Assembly (NCBI RefSeq): GCF_003955665.1
Contig: NZ_RXHU01000009.1
Coordinates: 20,903-84,902 of the forward strand
Reading direction: 5' to 3'
Source: Paenibacillus whitsoniae
GTDB taxonomy: Bacteria > Bacillota > Bacilli > Paenibacillales > NBRC-103111
DNA: 64,000 bases
A program made the position numbers and the translations under genes. Every line of letters starts with the position of its first letter. Position 1 is the first letter of the stretch. The notes under the pieces are model-generated. The model saw only the letters and a program-made list of their open reading frames with translations. It was not told the DNA's origin and searched no databases. Shown here in pieces: positions 8,918 through 16,939 of this stretch.

Positions 8918-11900
8918 GTGCGTTTTAAAAAGAAACTGAAAGTCACTGTTCCACTTGCACTGCTGACACTGTTGACGGCTCAAGCGTTCGGTGGAGCGAC
9001 GGCGGCACTCGCTGCCGAGAAATTTCCGACCTATCTTCAAAATGGGTCCGTTCCGAACTTATCCTCCGGCACAGCCGATATTGCCGCTTCGGCGTTCGTC
9101 GATAAGGACGGCGACTTTCACTGGATGTATTCGCTGGCGAATTACGAGCAGGCGGACAACGGCGGCTCCTGGATCAAGTACAACACGAACACCGATCTGG
9201 GCAAGCTGAATACAAACTGGGGAACGACGACGGTGTACAATTCGTACTGGAACCGGCCGGGCACCATCAATTACCAAATCGATCAAACCTACGGTATCCC
9301 TACGCCTTATCAGGATGACCACAACGACGGTATCGGCGTCTGGATCGACCCGGACACAGGCTACTGGTATGCGCTGACCAACGATGAATATCAATTCTCG
9401 CCTTTTGCGACGAACAACCCGACAACGAATCAGCGCATTGCCACAGGGGTTCATAACAATCGCGTCCTGGCTACCTACTCGACGGATAAAGGCGCAACCT
9501 GGCAGCTTATCGGGCAAGTGGCGACCTCGCCGTGGAACGACAGCAACGAAGCGGCAACGAGTACGAACTTCCCTGGCACGACCTGGTCATACGGCGTAGC
9601 AGGCACCCGCTTCTTCGTCGATAATGTGAACGGCTATTTCTACGTCCTGTACAACAATCACATTAACTGGAAGCCGGGCTACAGCAACATCCTGACGTAT
9701 TTCAGCCTGGCCCGTTCCCCGATCAGCGCCAAAATGGCGGAAGGCTCCTGGGACGTGTGGTACAACGGCACGTGGACCCGCTCCGCAATCAAAGGCTATG
9801 CCGGTTGGATCGGCAGCCCGATGGGGGCCGGCAGCGACCATAACCTGACCGTCAATTATACACCGTCGACGGACAGCTTGACGTTGACAGGCACCGGCAT
9901 GGACGGCTCCTCGCTGAACATCGGCTTCTTGAAGGTGCCGAGCAGCGGTGACTTTACTTTTAAAGACGTTGCAGGCAACACTTATACGGCCAATACGGTC
10001 AACGGCACGATCAAAAATGCGGGCGGCACCTCCCTGCCATCGGTCACCTACTCCGACCCGGCGCTGGATGCGACCATGACCGTCAGTATTCAAAGCAGCC
10101 AGGTCGTCATCACCCAGGAAAACAACGCGACCGGCTACCTCACAACTGTGAAGCCAAGCGCCGGCTCGCCGGTTTTTAAAGAGAACACGACAGGGCGGCT
10201 GTTCCTGCCGGTCAACACACAATATGAGAACGCGTTCTCGTATAACGCCTACAGCGGCAAATACCGCTCCGTCGGCTACGATGGCTACGTATACGAAACG
10301 GACGATCTCGGTAAGCCCGATACGTTCAAAGTGGTCGGCAAACTACCCTCGACGGTCGGCAGCTACTTGTCCCAGATCGACACCGGCAGCTTGACGAACC
10401 AGCAGGTGAGCGGTTACTCGTTCCGCACGATTTCCGACCTGTCCGGCGTGCAAAAGAACTACTCCGCCGCCACGCCAAGCGCGGGGCAGACCTATTACTC
10501 GGCGTATAACGCGCCGAAAGACCAGAACGGCACGGCGATTGCGCCGGGAACGGCCTATACGATTTCCATCGGCGGCAATGCGCTGCAAGACGGCACAGCA
10601 GGCCAGTGGCAGTTCGTCCCTGTGCCAGACGAGTTCGATCCGACCAAGAACAGCGGCTTCTATCGGCTGCAGAACGTGGCTACAGGCAAGTTCTTGAAGG
10701 TATCCGGTTCCACCCCTTCCGCGACGCGGGCGATGGGCGCTTCCGTCACTACGGGAACTGCCGACAACGGCGCGGACCCGACTGGCAATGCGGGCAACGG
10801 CTCGGCTGTGGGCAGCGATCAGTGGTACCTGCTGCCGATCGGCGCAGCGACACCGGCCTATCTGACGCCGTCTTCTTCCCAGGCGACGATTGCCGCAGCT
10901 ACGAATACGAGCCTGAACGGCCTCTCGTCCTACCGCCTCGTGAACCGCACTAGCGCGCTGGGTGTTGAATTTGCATCCGGCCAGGCCAAAATTCAAAGCA
11001 TCAAATTCGGCGCAGGCAACGCCCAAGCGATGACAATCGCGCCGGTTGCGGCGAATCCGAATATCCCTGCGGCGCCAACCGGTTTTAGCGCGACAGCGGC
11101 GGGCATTTCCCAGATCAACGTGAGCTGGAACAACGTAACCGGGGCAACCGGCTATGACCTGCTCGTCGACGGCACGCTCGTCAGCGGCGTAAGCAGCCCG
11201 TACAGCCACACAGGCTTGGCAACCGGCTCTACGCACACGTATCAGGTGCACGCCAAGAACAGCAACGGCACCAGCATTTGGACCGTGCCGATCAGCGCCA
11301 CAACATCGACAGGCATTATCTCTACCGGCAAGACGGCGACCGCCAGCTCCTTCCAGACCGGCAACGAGGTGGCGAACGCGAACGACGGCAATGCCTCGTC
11401 GACTCGTTGGGCGGCTGTAACCAATACCTATCCGCAGTGGTGGAAAGTCGACCTTGGCAGTGCCATGAACGTCACGAAGCTGGACAGCTATTGGTACACC
11501 AGCACAACCTTTCCGCGCTCTTATCAATACAAGATCGAAGGCAGCAACGACGATGCAACGTATACAACCATTGTGGATAAGTCCAGCAACACGACGCAGG
11601 GATTGACCACCGATACACTGACAGGGACGTACCGCTATATCCGGGTGACCGTTACCGGCTCCAGCTACAGCGGCGGCAGCGCTTCGGCGTATGAATTCAA
11701 CGTCTATGGCGATGCCAATCCGACAGGCCAACTGGTCTCGCAGGGCAAAGCGTCGACCGCCAGCTCGGTTCAAACCGGCAACGACGTAGCGAAAGCCAAC
11801 GACGGCAACACAACGTCGACCCGTTGGGCTGCTGTCACCAACACCTACCCGCAGTGGTGGAAAGTGGATCTTGGCAGCGCGACGAGCGTCAGTAAGCTGG

Positions 11901-12130
11901 AGAGCTACTGGTACAACAGCACGACCTATCCGCGCTACTACCAGTACGTCATTGAGGGCAGCAACGACGACGTCACGTATACGACGATTCTAGATCGTAC
12001 TAGCAACACGACGCAGGGGCTCACGACGGACACCCTCACAGGGACTTACCGCTACATTCGAGTGACAGTGACCGGCTCCAGCTACAGCGGCGGCAGCGCT
12101 TCAGCGTATGAATTCAAGGTGTACAATTAA
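8918..12130 (+). CDS. Large secreted Asp-box, FN3 and double F5/8-type C (discoidin) protein
   Basis: The 1070-residue protein has a clear signal peptide (MRFKKKLKV, a hydrophobic core, AALAAEK). Residues about 34-290 look like a beta-propeller. They include a BNR/Asp-box motif near residue 188 (STDKGATW) and aromatic-rich segments. The middle region, about 300-710, is unassigned and threonine/serine/glycine rich. An FN3 domain follows at about 712-798. Two discoidin-like (CBM32/F5-8C) domains of about 130 residues each follow at 800-935 and 938-1070 and are nearly identical. No membrane anchor or sortase motif is present. It could be a sialidase-fold glycosidase acting on plant polysaccharide, with GH127 handling the released arabinosides. 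The catalytic family was not recognised. The GTG start has a GAGGAGG site 7 bases upstream. Confidence 0.85.
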   Translation: MRFKKKLKVTVPLALLTLLTAQAFGGATAALAAEKFPTYLQNGSVPNLSSGTADIAASAFVDKDGDFHWMYSLANYEQADNGGSWIKYNTNTDLGKLNTNWGTTTVYNSYWNRPGTINYQIDQTYGIPTPYQDDHNDGIGVWIDPDTGYWYALTNDEYQFSPFATNNPTTNQRIATGVHNNRVLATYSTDKGATWQLIGQVATSPWNDSNEAATSTNFPGTTWSYGVAGTRFFVDNVNGYFYVLYNNHINWKPGYSNILTYFSLARSPISAKMAEGSWDVWYNGTWTRSAIKGYAGWIGSPMGAGSDHNLTVNYTPSTDSLTLTGTGMDGSSLNIGFLKVPSSGDFTFKDVAGNTYTANTVNGTIKNAGGTSLPSVTYSDPALDATMTVSIQSSQVVITQENNATGYLTTVKPSAGSPVFKENTTGRLFLPVNTQYENAFSYNAYSGKYRSVGYDGYVYETDDLGKPDTFKVVGKLPSTVGSYLSQIDTGSLTNQQVSGYSFRTISDLSGVQKNYSAATPSAGQTYYSAYNAPKDQNGTAIAPGTAYTISIGGNALQDGTAGQWQFVPVPDEFDPTKNSGFYRLQNVATGKFLKVSGSTPSATRAMGASVTTGTADNGADPTGNAGNGSAVGSDQWYLLPIGAATPAYLTPSSSQATIAAATNTSLNGLSSYRLVNRTSALGVEFASGQAKIQSIKFGAGNAQAMTIAPVAANPNIPAAPTGFSATAAGISQINVSWNNVTGATGYDLLVDGTLVSGVSSPYSHTGLATGSTHTYQVHAKNSNGTSIWTVPISATTSTGIISTGKTATASSFQTGNEVANANDGNASSTRWAAVTNTYPQWWKVDLGSAMNVTKLDSYWYTSTTFPRSYQYKIEGSNDDATYTTIVDKSSNTTQGLTTDTLTGTYRYIRVTVTGSSYSGGSASAYEFNVYGDANPTGQLVSQGKASTASSVQTGNDVAKANDGNTTSTRWAAVTNTYPQWWKVDLGSATSVSKLESYWYNSTTYPRYYQYVIEGSNDDVTYTTILDRTSNTTQGLTTDTLTGTYRYIRVTVTGSSYSGGSASAYEFKVYN
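11320..12127 (+). repeat. Tandem duplication encoding two discoidin domains
   Basis: The segments at about 11320-11709 and 11740-12127 encode two copies of one F5/8-type C domain, with long shared stretches such as RWAAVTNTYPQWWKVDLGSA and TQGLTTDTLTGTYRYIRV. High identity at the DNA level suggests a recent duplication or gene conversion. Confidence 0.85.
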
Positions 12131-12154
12131 CTATCAGCCTAATTTCTGCGATTG

Positions 12155-12195
12155 TGAGTTTTCTCACATCGGGAACTTTTGCCAAGTGGTACAGT
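12155..12195 (+). promoter_or_regulatory. Fnr-type operator and -10 box of doxX
   Basis: TGTGA-GTTTTC-TCACA at 12155-12170 matches exactly the TGTGA-N6-TCACA consensus known for Bacillus Fnr and enterobacterial CRP. TACAGT at 12190-12195 can serve as the -10 box. This puts a start near 12203 and the operator centre at about -41, the usual activating position. The same layout recurs at 20567, 21270 and 22777. Confidence 0.7.
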
Positions 12196-12241
12196 TAAGT
12201 CATCAAGGAAACAACAAAAACTTGGCAGGAGATGATGACTT

Positions 12242-12790
12242 ATGTTCATCAATTGGGTAAGAACGAACAAGTATGCAGGTATTGCGCTTCTGATCATTCG
12301 GCTGTATTTGGGCTTTCAATGGTTCATTCACGGCTGGGATAAACTCCGCGACGGCTTCGACGCCAAAGGCTTTCTCACCAACGCCGTGACGAAGCCTGTC
12401 CTGGATAAAGCGACGAACGAACTTGTCTATCCGACCTTCACGAAATTCGTCGAGCATTTCGCTGTGCCGAACGTGAAGCTGATTAACCTCATGATTCCAC
12501 TCGGCGAGTTCCTCGTCGGACTTGGCCTGATCTTGGGCGCTTTGACAACCGCCGCCGCCTTCTTCGGACTGCTGATGAACTTCATGTTCATGTTCGCCGG
12601 CACCGTAAGCACGAATCCTTGGTTCATTCTCGTGGGCTTCGTTCTCTTCATCGGTGGCGCGAACACCGGCCGGTTCGGCGCCGACTACTACTTGCTGCCG
12701 CTGATCCGCAATTGGGTCTTCCGCAAGAAAGACCCCGCCGCTCAGAAAACGGGGCCAGGCGCAGGCGCAGGCGCGGCGCATCTCCACTAG
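12242..12790 (+). CDS. DoxX-family membrane protein
   Basis: A 182-residue protein with about four membrane helices and the DoxX pattern (LIIRLYLGFQWFIHGWDKL near residue 20, PLGEFLVGLGLILGALTTAAAFFGLLMNFMF in the centre). DoxX/DoxD-type proteins are named from a thiosulfate:quinone oxidoreductase and are often linked to quinone or redox chemistry. The role of most bacterial members is unproven. Its own Fnr-type promoter and the neighbouring oxidase block suggest a function when oxygen is low. The C-terminus is an unusual alanine/glycine-rich tail (GAGAGAAHLH). A strong terminator follows. Confidence 0.85.
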   Translation: MFINWVRTNKYAGIALLIIRLYLGFQWFIHGWDKLRDGFDAKGFLTNAVTKPVLDKATNELVYPTFTKFVEHFAVPNVKLINLMIPLGEFLVGLGLILGALTTAAAFFGLLMNFMFMFAGTVSTNPWFILVGFVLFIGGANTGRFGADYYLLPLIRNWVFRKKDPAAQKTGPGAGAGAAHLH

Positions 12791-12800
12791 GCAAATTTAA

Positions 12801-12840
12801 AAGAACGCCCAGCGAGTTGACTCGCTAGGCGTTCTTTTTT
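12801..12840 (+). terminator. Intrinsic terminator after doxX
   Basis: The stem AAGAACGCC-AGCGAGT pairs with ACTCGCT-GGCGTTCTT across a TG loop and runs into a T tract. Confidence 0.9.
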
Positions 12841-13549
12841 GTATTGGCATAACCGCTGGCTGCCGCGGAGAGGAAGGCCCCTTATTGTCAGGTTAAGAAG
12901 TTAGCGGAATGTCAGTGCGCTATTGGGGAGAATTGCTCCATTTCAGGATAATTGGGGAGCATAGATGCCTTATTCGAGCCTCAAACCCCGAATTTACCGT
13001 GCAATACCGATCCTGGATGCAACTCTGCCAAACGCAGACGAGATGGCTTACAGAAGCTTAACCTGACAACATTGAGGAGGTAAGGTCCCCTGCTGTCAGC
13101 TCAAGCGCACAAGAGGCCTCCTGAACTTGGCAACGTTGATCGAACTCACCGTCCCCACCTGTCACCGCTTGTTAAATGAACTGGAATTTCTCCCGTATAT
13201 TTTCGCATGTTGGCGTAAATCAGGATGTTCAACTGGAATTCTTCCAGTCCATTTGCCCGTTTTGGCGGCACCTCCCTCGAAACGGCTGAATGAGCTGGAG
13301 GTTTTCCAGTTCAGTCAGCACAGAAGCCGATTTTAACCAAAATGAACGGGCAGTTTTCCATTTCATGAACTAACAAATTCGATGAGCGTAACAAGTTGAA
13401 AACAGTACCGCTGCTGCAAAGGTACGTGCAGGAATCACGGTTTTTCGGCAAATAAGCTCACTGGCGGCCTTTAGCGACAGTAACGCGCCGTTACCATCCT
13501 ACGGAGTAGCCGCTCCATACCCACGGTGCTGACAAAGCCGACAGCGAGC
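12841..13549. other. Gene-free stretch with inverted repeat and degenerate repeats
   Basis: No convincing gene lies in these 700 bases. A perfect 13-base inverted repeat (TTGTCAGGTTAAG at 12885-12897, complement at 13057-13069) bounds a 185-base segment. From about 13165 to 13375 there are several degenerate copies of a unit around AACTGGAATT and TTCCAGTTCA. Both look like intergenic repeats rather than coding remains. Confidence 0.5.
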
Positions 13550-14656
13550 CTACACCTTCGGAATTTGCAGCGTCACCGTCGTTCCGACGCCGGCTTCCGA
13601 CTGCACCGAGAACCGGGCACCGATACTCTTGGCCCGCTCCTCCATCGCGAACAAGCCGACGCCTTTCCCTGCTGTCGCACGATCATAGCCCTTGCCTTTA
13701 TCCTCGATGCGCACGTTCACGCCATCCGCCTCGTCCAGCACGAACACGCCGGCTTCCGACACATCGGCATACTTGGCGATATTGGTCAAGGCTTCCTGGA
13801 TGACCCGGTAGATCACTGTTTCTTCCAGCGCACCGAGCCGCCTCCGGAGGGTACCAGTCAGCTTCACATGGATGCCGTAATACTCCGTGTAATTCTCAAT
13901 ATACGTGCGAATCGCAGGCAGCACGCCGAGATCGTCCAGCACGGACGGCCGGATCTGCCAGGCCAAGCTCCGCACCTCTTCGATGACGCCCGAGGTCATC
14001 TCCCTCAGCCGCACAATCTCCTCGCTGCCGTCCTCTCCAATCAGGCGGTCCATCTGAATCAGCAGCGAGAACAGGCTTTGGCCGATGCCGTCATGCAGCT
14101 CGCGCGAGAACTTTCGCCGCTCCTCCTCCTGAATCTGCAGCACCTGAGACATCATAAGCTGCAGCTCTTCTTCCACCTTTTTGAGCCGCGTCACTTCGTT
14201 CCGAATCGCCAAATATTGATAGGGCTTCCCTGCTTCATTCACAAAAGGAACGATCGTCGTATCCACCCAGTAATAGGAGCCGTCTTTGGCTCTATTCCTG
14301 ATTTCGCCGTGCCAGACTTGGCCGGATGCGATGGTGTTCCACAGCTGCGCCATGAAATCTTTGCCATGATAGCCGGAATTGATAATCCGGTGGTCCCGCC
14401 CCAGCAGCTCCTCGCGCGAATACTGAGAAATGGAACAAAACTTGTCGTTCACATATACGATTCGCCCTTTATCATCGGTCACCGCCAGGATGGACGATTC
14501 GTCCAGCGCGAACTTCACGTTCGACAACTGCTTCAAGGTCAGTTCCAAGCTCTGCCGGTACTCGGGGTCGGTCACATGTTCGCCGATGCGGGCGATCAGC
14601 CCCTCCACATGCTGCCCGATCACTTCCGGGTAGGCACGGCGGTCGTCTTTACTCAA
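13550..14656 (-). CDS. PAS-domain sensor histidine kinase, NreB/NarX type
   Basis: A 368-residue cytoplasmic kinase with no membrane helix. A PAS domain spans about 45-160 (AVTDDKGRIVYVNDKFCSISQYS). The HisKA_3 dimerisation helix carries the phosphorylated histidine in RRKFSRELHDGIGQSL, and a HATPase domain ends the protein (GKGYDRATAGKGVGLFAMEERA). This matches the NarL/NreC-partner kinase family. Unlike staphylococcal NreB it has only one cysteine in the sensor part, so the oxygen-sensing [4Fe-4S] cluster of NreB cannot form in the same way. The start overlaps the response regulator stop by eight bases. It probably phosphorylates the regulator at 14649. Confidence 0.85.
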   Translation of the reverse strand: MSKDDRRAYPEVIGQHVEGLIARIGEHVTDPEYRQSLELTLKQLSNVKFALDESSILAVTDDKGRIVYVNDKFCSISQYSREELLGRDHRIINSGYHGKDFMAQLWNTIASGQVWHGEIRNRAKDGSYYWVDTTIVPFVNEAGKPYQYLAIRNEVTRLKKVEEELQLMMSQVLQIQEEERRKFSRELHDGIGQSLFSLLIQMDRLIGEDGSEEIVRLREMTSGVIEEVRSLAWQIRPSVLDDLGVLPAIRTYIENYTEYYGIHVKLTGTLRRRLGALEETVIYRVIQEALTNIAKYADVSEAGVFVLDEADGVNVRIEDKGKGYDRATAGKGVGLFAMEERAKSIGARFSVQSEAGVGTTVTLQIPKV

Positions 14657-15299
14657 AGGTCAGCCACCCCTTCTGGGCTGCATATTTGACAAGCTCCGGC
14701 CGCGTTTTCAGCCCGAGCTTCTCCATCGCATTGCTTTTGTGCGTTTCGACGGTCTTGACGGAGATAATCAACTGTTCAGCAATCTCTTTATTGGAAAACC
14801 CTTTGGCGAGCAGCGCGATGACTTCCTTCTCCCGCTCGGAGAGCGTCTCGTACGTGCCCGCCGGCTCACCGTTCTTCAACCGTTCCATATATTCATGCAT
14901 CAACCGTTTGGTCGCTGTCGGGTATAAATAAGCTTGTCCGTTGGAGACGGAGCGAATCGCAAGCAGCAGCTCCTCATGAGGCGCGCTCTTGAGCACGTAT
15001 CCCGAGGCCCCGGCATGAATCGCCTGAAACAAATACTCGTCGTCATCATGCATCGTGAGCACCAGCACCTCTACCTCCGGCATCAGCCGCTTCAGCTCCG
15101 CCGTTGCCGCCAGTCCATCCATACCCGGCATATTCAAATCCATCAGCACCACATCGGGCTTCAGCGTCAACGCAGCTTGAATGCCTTCTTCCCCGTTCGT
15201 CGCTTCGCCGATCACCTCATTGCCATGCTTGCCGCTGAGCAGGCTCATCAAGCCTGAACGAACGACGGCGTGATCGTCTACCACCACAATTTTAGGCAT
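14649..15299 (-). CDS. NarL/NreC-type response regulator
   Basis: A 216-residue regulator with a receiver domain (KIVVVDDHAVVRSG, phospho-acceptor in DVVLMDLNMPGMDG, lysine in YVLKSAP) and a C-terminal LuxR/GerE helix-turn-helix (LSEREKEVIALLAKGFSNKEIAEQL). The start at 15299 is chosen because a GAAGGAGG site lies six bases before this ATG, whereas upstream in-frame codons would overlap the site. It sits between the GAF-protein gene and the kinase gene, so the order is A-C-B rather than the A-B-C of staphylococcal nre. Confidence 0.88.
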   Translation of the reverse strand: MPKIVVVDDHAVVRSGLMSLLSGKHGNEVIGEATNGEEGIQAALTLKPDVVLMDLNMPGMDGLAATAELKRLMPEVEVLVLTMHDDDEYLFQAIHAGASGYVLKSAPHEELLLAIRSVSNGQAYLYPTATKRLMHEYMERLKNGEPAGTYETLSEREKEVIALLAKGFSNKEIAEQLIISVKTVETHKSNAMEKLGLKTRPELVKYAAQKGWLTFE

Positions 15300-15369
15300 C
15301 GCCATCCTCCTTCTACAACCATCGATCAATGGTGTTGCTACGCAAAAAAATGAATTCCGCGAATGGAAC

Positions 15370-15837
15370 TCATTTCGATATGCGCTGCTGATTTACCTTT
15401 AAAATGGAGGCCAATTCAGGCAAAATTGCCTCGATCCTCGCAACATCGTTCGGCGTATAACTGTCCGCCTGCCTTCTCCCCACATAGACCAGACCGAGCG
15501 GCTGAGCCGACCCACCCGGATCAGGGATGGGGAACACCGCTGCTGCAAGCAGCTGCTCCGCCAACATCAACGGGCACCGCAGCTGCTGACCTCCCACGAA
15601 AGCGCCGCTCTCTTCCAGCTTCGCCCATTTGCCGTGGCGCAGCACTTCACCGGCCAAGCCTTGGCCCGCTTTTACAACCATGTGCGTATAGCGTTCATTG
15701 CGATGGCCCGCCGCCATCCTCCACTGAATGCGAGACTGCCCACCCGTTATCGGCGCCAAGGCGGCGAAATCGCTCGCAGCGGCACGCTGCACGCTTTGCA
15801 GCACTTCCATAAGCGTTGATGTCTGATGCTCTGACAT
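15370..15837 (-). CDS. GAF-domain protein, NreA-like nitrate sensor candidate
   Basis: The 155-residue protein consists almost wholly of one GAF domain (KAGQGLAGEVLRHGKW, then LGLVYVGRRQADSYTPNDVARIEAI). Its length is close to staphylococcal NreA (about 154 residues), a GAF protein that binds nitrate and modulates NreB. The association with a NarX/NreB-type kinase and an NreC-type regulator in one operon supports the same role here. Nitrate binding itself is inferred. The upstream in-frame GTG at 15855 overlaps the ribosome site (GGAGG), so the ATG at 15837 is preferred. Confidence 0.7.
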   Translation of the reverse strand: MSEHQTSTLMEVLQSVQRAAASDFAALAPITGGQSRIQWRMAAGHRNERYTHMVVKAGQGLAGEVLRHGKWAKLEESGAFVGGQQLRCPLMLAEQLLAAAVFPIPDPGGSAQPLGLVYVGRRQADSYTPNDVARIEAILPELASILKVNQQRISK

Positions 15838-15888
15838 ACCGATAGCCACCTCCACTTGCTTGGCGCCAGAGTGAAACTTGTTTTACTG

Positions 15889-15935
15889 CTATTGTAAACG
15901 GGTCGCCTCCGTTTGTCTGTCAGGGAATTCCCTGA
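15889..15935 (-). promoter_or_regulatory. Promoter of the nreA-like operon with GGG-N4-CCC palindrome
   Basis: On the minus strand, TACAAT (15896-15891) is a good -10 box, with an inferred start near 15884. At 15920-15935 the perfect 16-base palindrome TCAGGGAATTCCCTGA is centred at about -43. Its GGG-N4-CCC core resembles the GC-rich palindrome reported for NreC in staphylococci. It could be the autoregulatory binding site of the regulator at 14649, or serve fnr, which starts on the other strand. Confidence 0.5.
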
Positions 15936-16008
15936 TTTTTCACTCAGGTTAGAGGCACCGCCACTTCTCGGGGATGAGAGAGAATCAGGATTTTCCCCCA
16001 CCATAATC

Positions 16009-16051
16009 AGTGAATCTCCCGATAACCGAAAACCGTTAAACACGCTACAAT
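16009..16051 (+). promoter_or_regulatory. fnr promoter with one Fnr half-site
   Basis: TACAAT at 16046-16051 is a good -10 box. At the place where an activating Fnr site would be centred (about 16016) only a left half, AGTGA (16009-16013), is present and the right half is absent. This suggests weak or no Fnr autoactivation, and leaves room for control from the palindrome at 15920. Confidence 0.4.
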
Positions 16052-16086
16052 AAACATATCAAGTAGGTAACGAGGAGCTGGTACGG

Positions 16087-16800
16087 ATGATCAAGCAATA
16101 CCCCACCACCACACAAGGAATTCGGCAATTTTTTTCCGAGGAAAATTTTCATAGATTAGAAGGCATCATGTACAGCAAGCAAGCGAAAAAAGGGGATTAC
16201 CTCTTCCGTGAAGGGGATCCCGCCGAGCGTCTGTATTATATCGTAAAAGGGAGCGTCCGCATCACCAAGCTGTCGGATACCGGCAAGAGCTTCGTCCTTT
16301 ATCTGCATCAAACGGGCGACCTTTTCGGCCAGATGGACCCGTTCCAGGATTCGGTGCAAAGCTTCAGCGCGGAAGTGACGGAAGATACGGCGATCGGCGT
16401 GATTCAGCGCAAGGATCTCGAAATTCTCCTGTGGCAGCACGGTGATCTGGCTGTAGAATTTATGAAATGGATGGGCCTTATGCACCGCATGACGGAATCC
16501 AAGTTCCGCGATCTGATGATGTACGGCAAGCCCGGCGCGCTCTGCTCCCTGCTGATCCGGCTTAGCAATTCGTACGGCGTTCCGAAAGAGCACCATACGC
16601 TGATCACCTATAAGCTGAACAATACGGAGATGGCGGAAATGATCGGAACGACACGGGAAGGCGTCAACCGCATGCTGCATGAAATGAAAAAAGAAGACGC
16701 CATCGACTTCCGCGACGGTCACATTATGATTAAGGACGCTAATTATTTGCGCGACATTTGCCACTGCGAGAATTGCCCCAAAGAAATCTGCCGCATGTAG
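16087..16800 (+). CDS. fnr: Anaerobic regulator Fnr, Bacillus type
   Basis: A 237-residue Crp/Fnr-family protein: cyclic-nucleotide-binding-like N-terminal domain (GDYLFREGDPAERLYYIVKGSVRI), dimerisation helix (120-150) and a C-terminal helix-turn-helix (NNTEMAEMIGTTREGVNRML). The tail CHCENCPKEICRM places cysteines at 227, 230 and 235, the same numbers as the cluster ligands of Bacillus subtilis Fnr, where the [4Fe-4S] cluster is C-terminal. An aspartate at residue 142 is near the fourth ligand (Asp141) of that protein. It should activate transcription when oxygen is scarce, through TGTGA-N6-TCACA sites such as those at 12155, 20594, 21297 and 22777. Confidence 0.92.
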   Translation: MIKQYPTTTQGIRQFFSEENFHRLEGIMYSKQAKKGDYLFREGDPAERLYYIVKGSVRITKLSDTGKSFVLYLHQTGDLFGQMDPFQDSVQSFSAEVTEDTAIGVIQRKDLEILLWQHGDLAVEFMKWMGLMHRMTESKFRDLMMYGKPGALCSLLIRLSNSYGVPKEHHTLITYKLNNTEMAEMIGTTREGVNRMLHEMKKEDAIDFRDGHIMIKDANYLRDICHCENCPKEICRM

Positions 16801-16830
16801 CTCCGGAATACGTCCACCGCGGCTGTACAT

Positions 16831-16867
16831 ACGGCCCTTCTGCCCCAGTGGGAGAAGGGCCGTTTTT
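16831..16867 (+). terminator. Intrinsic terminator after fnr
   Basis: ACGGCCCTTCT (16831-16841) pairs with AGAAGGGCCGT (16853-16863) and is followed by TTTT. It separates fnr from the convergent oxidase-hemerythrin operon. Confidence 0.85.
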
Positions 16868-16939
16868 GCGTCGTTGCGGGCAGTTCCTGCGAATCTTGTT
16901 CGCCCTTGCTCCCTTAGTCCCGCCGTGCTCCGCTAAGCG

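Noticed and set aside
10343..11773. A 476-codon open frame on the strand opposite the secreted protein gene
   Set aside because: It is a shadow of the GC-rich, repeat-containing coding sequence, with arginine-rich nonsense composition and no ribosome site.
13526..14689. A 387-codon frame antisense to the NreB-like kinase
   Set aside because: The kinase motifs are on the other strand. This frame has no recognisable domain and no start signal.
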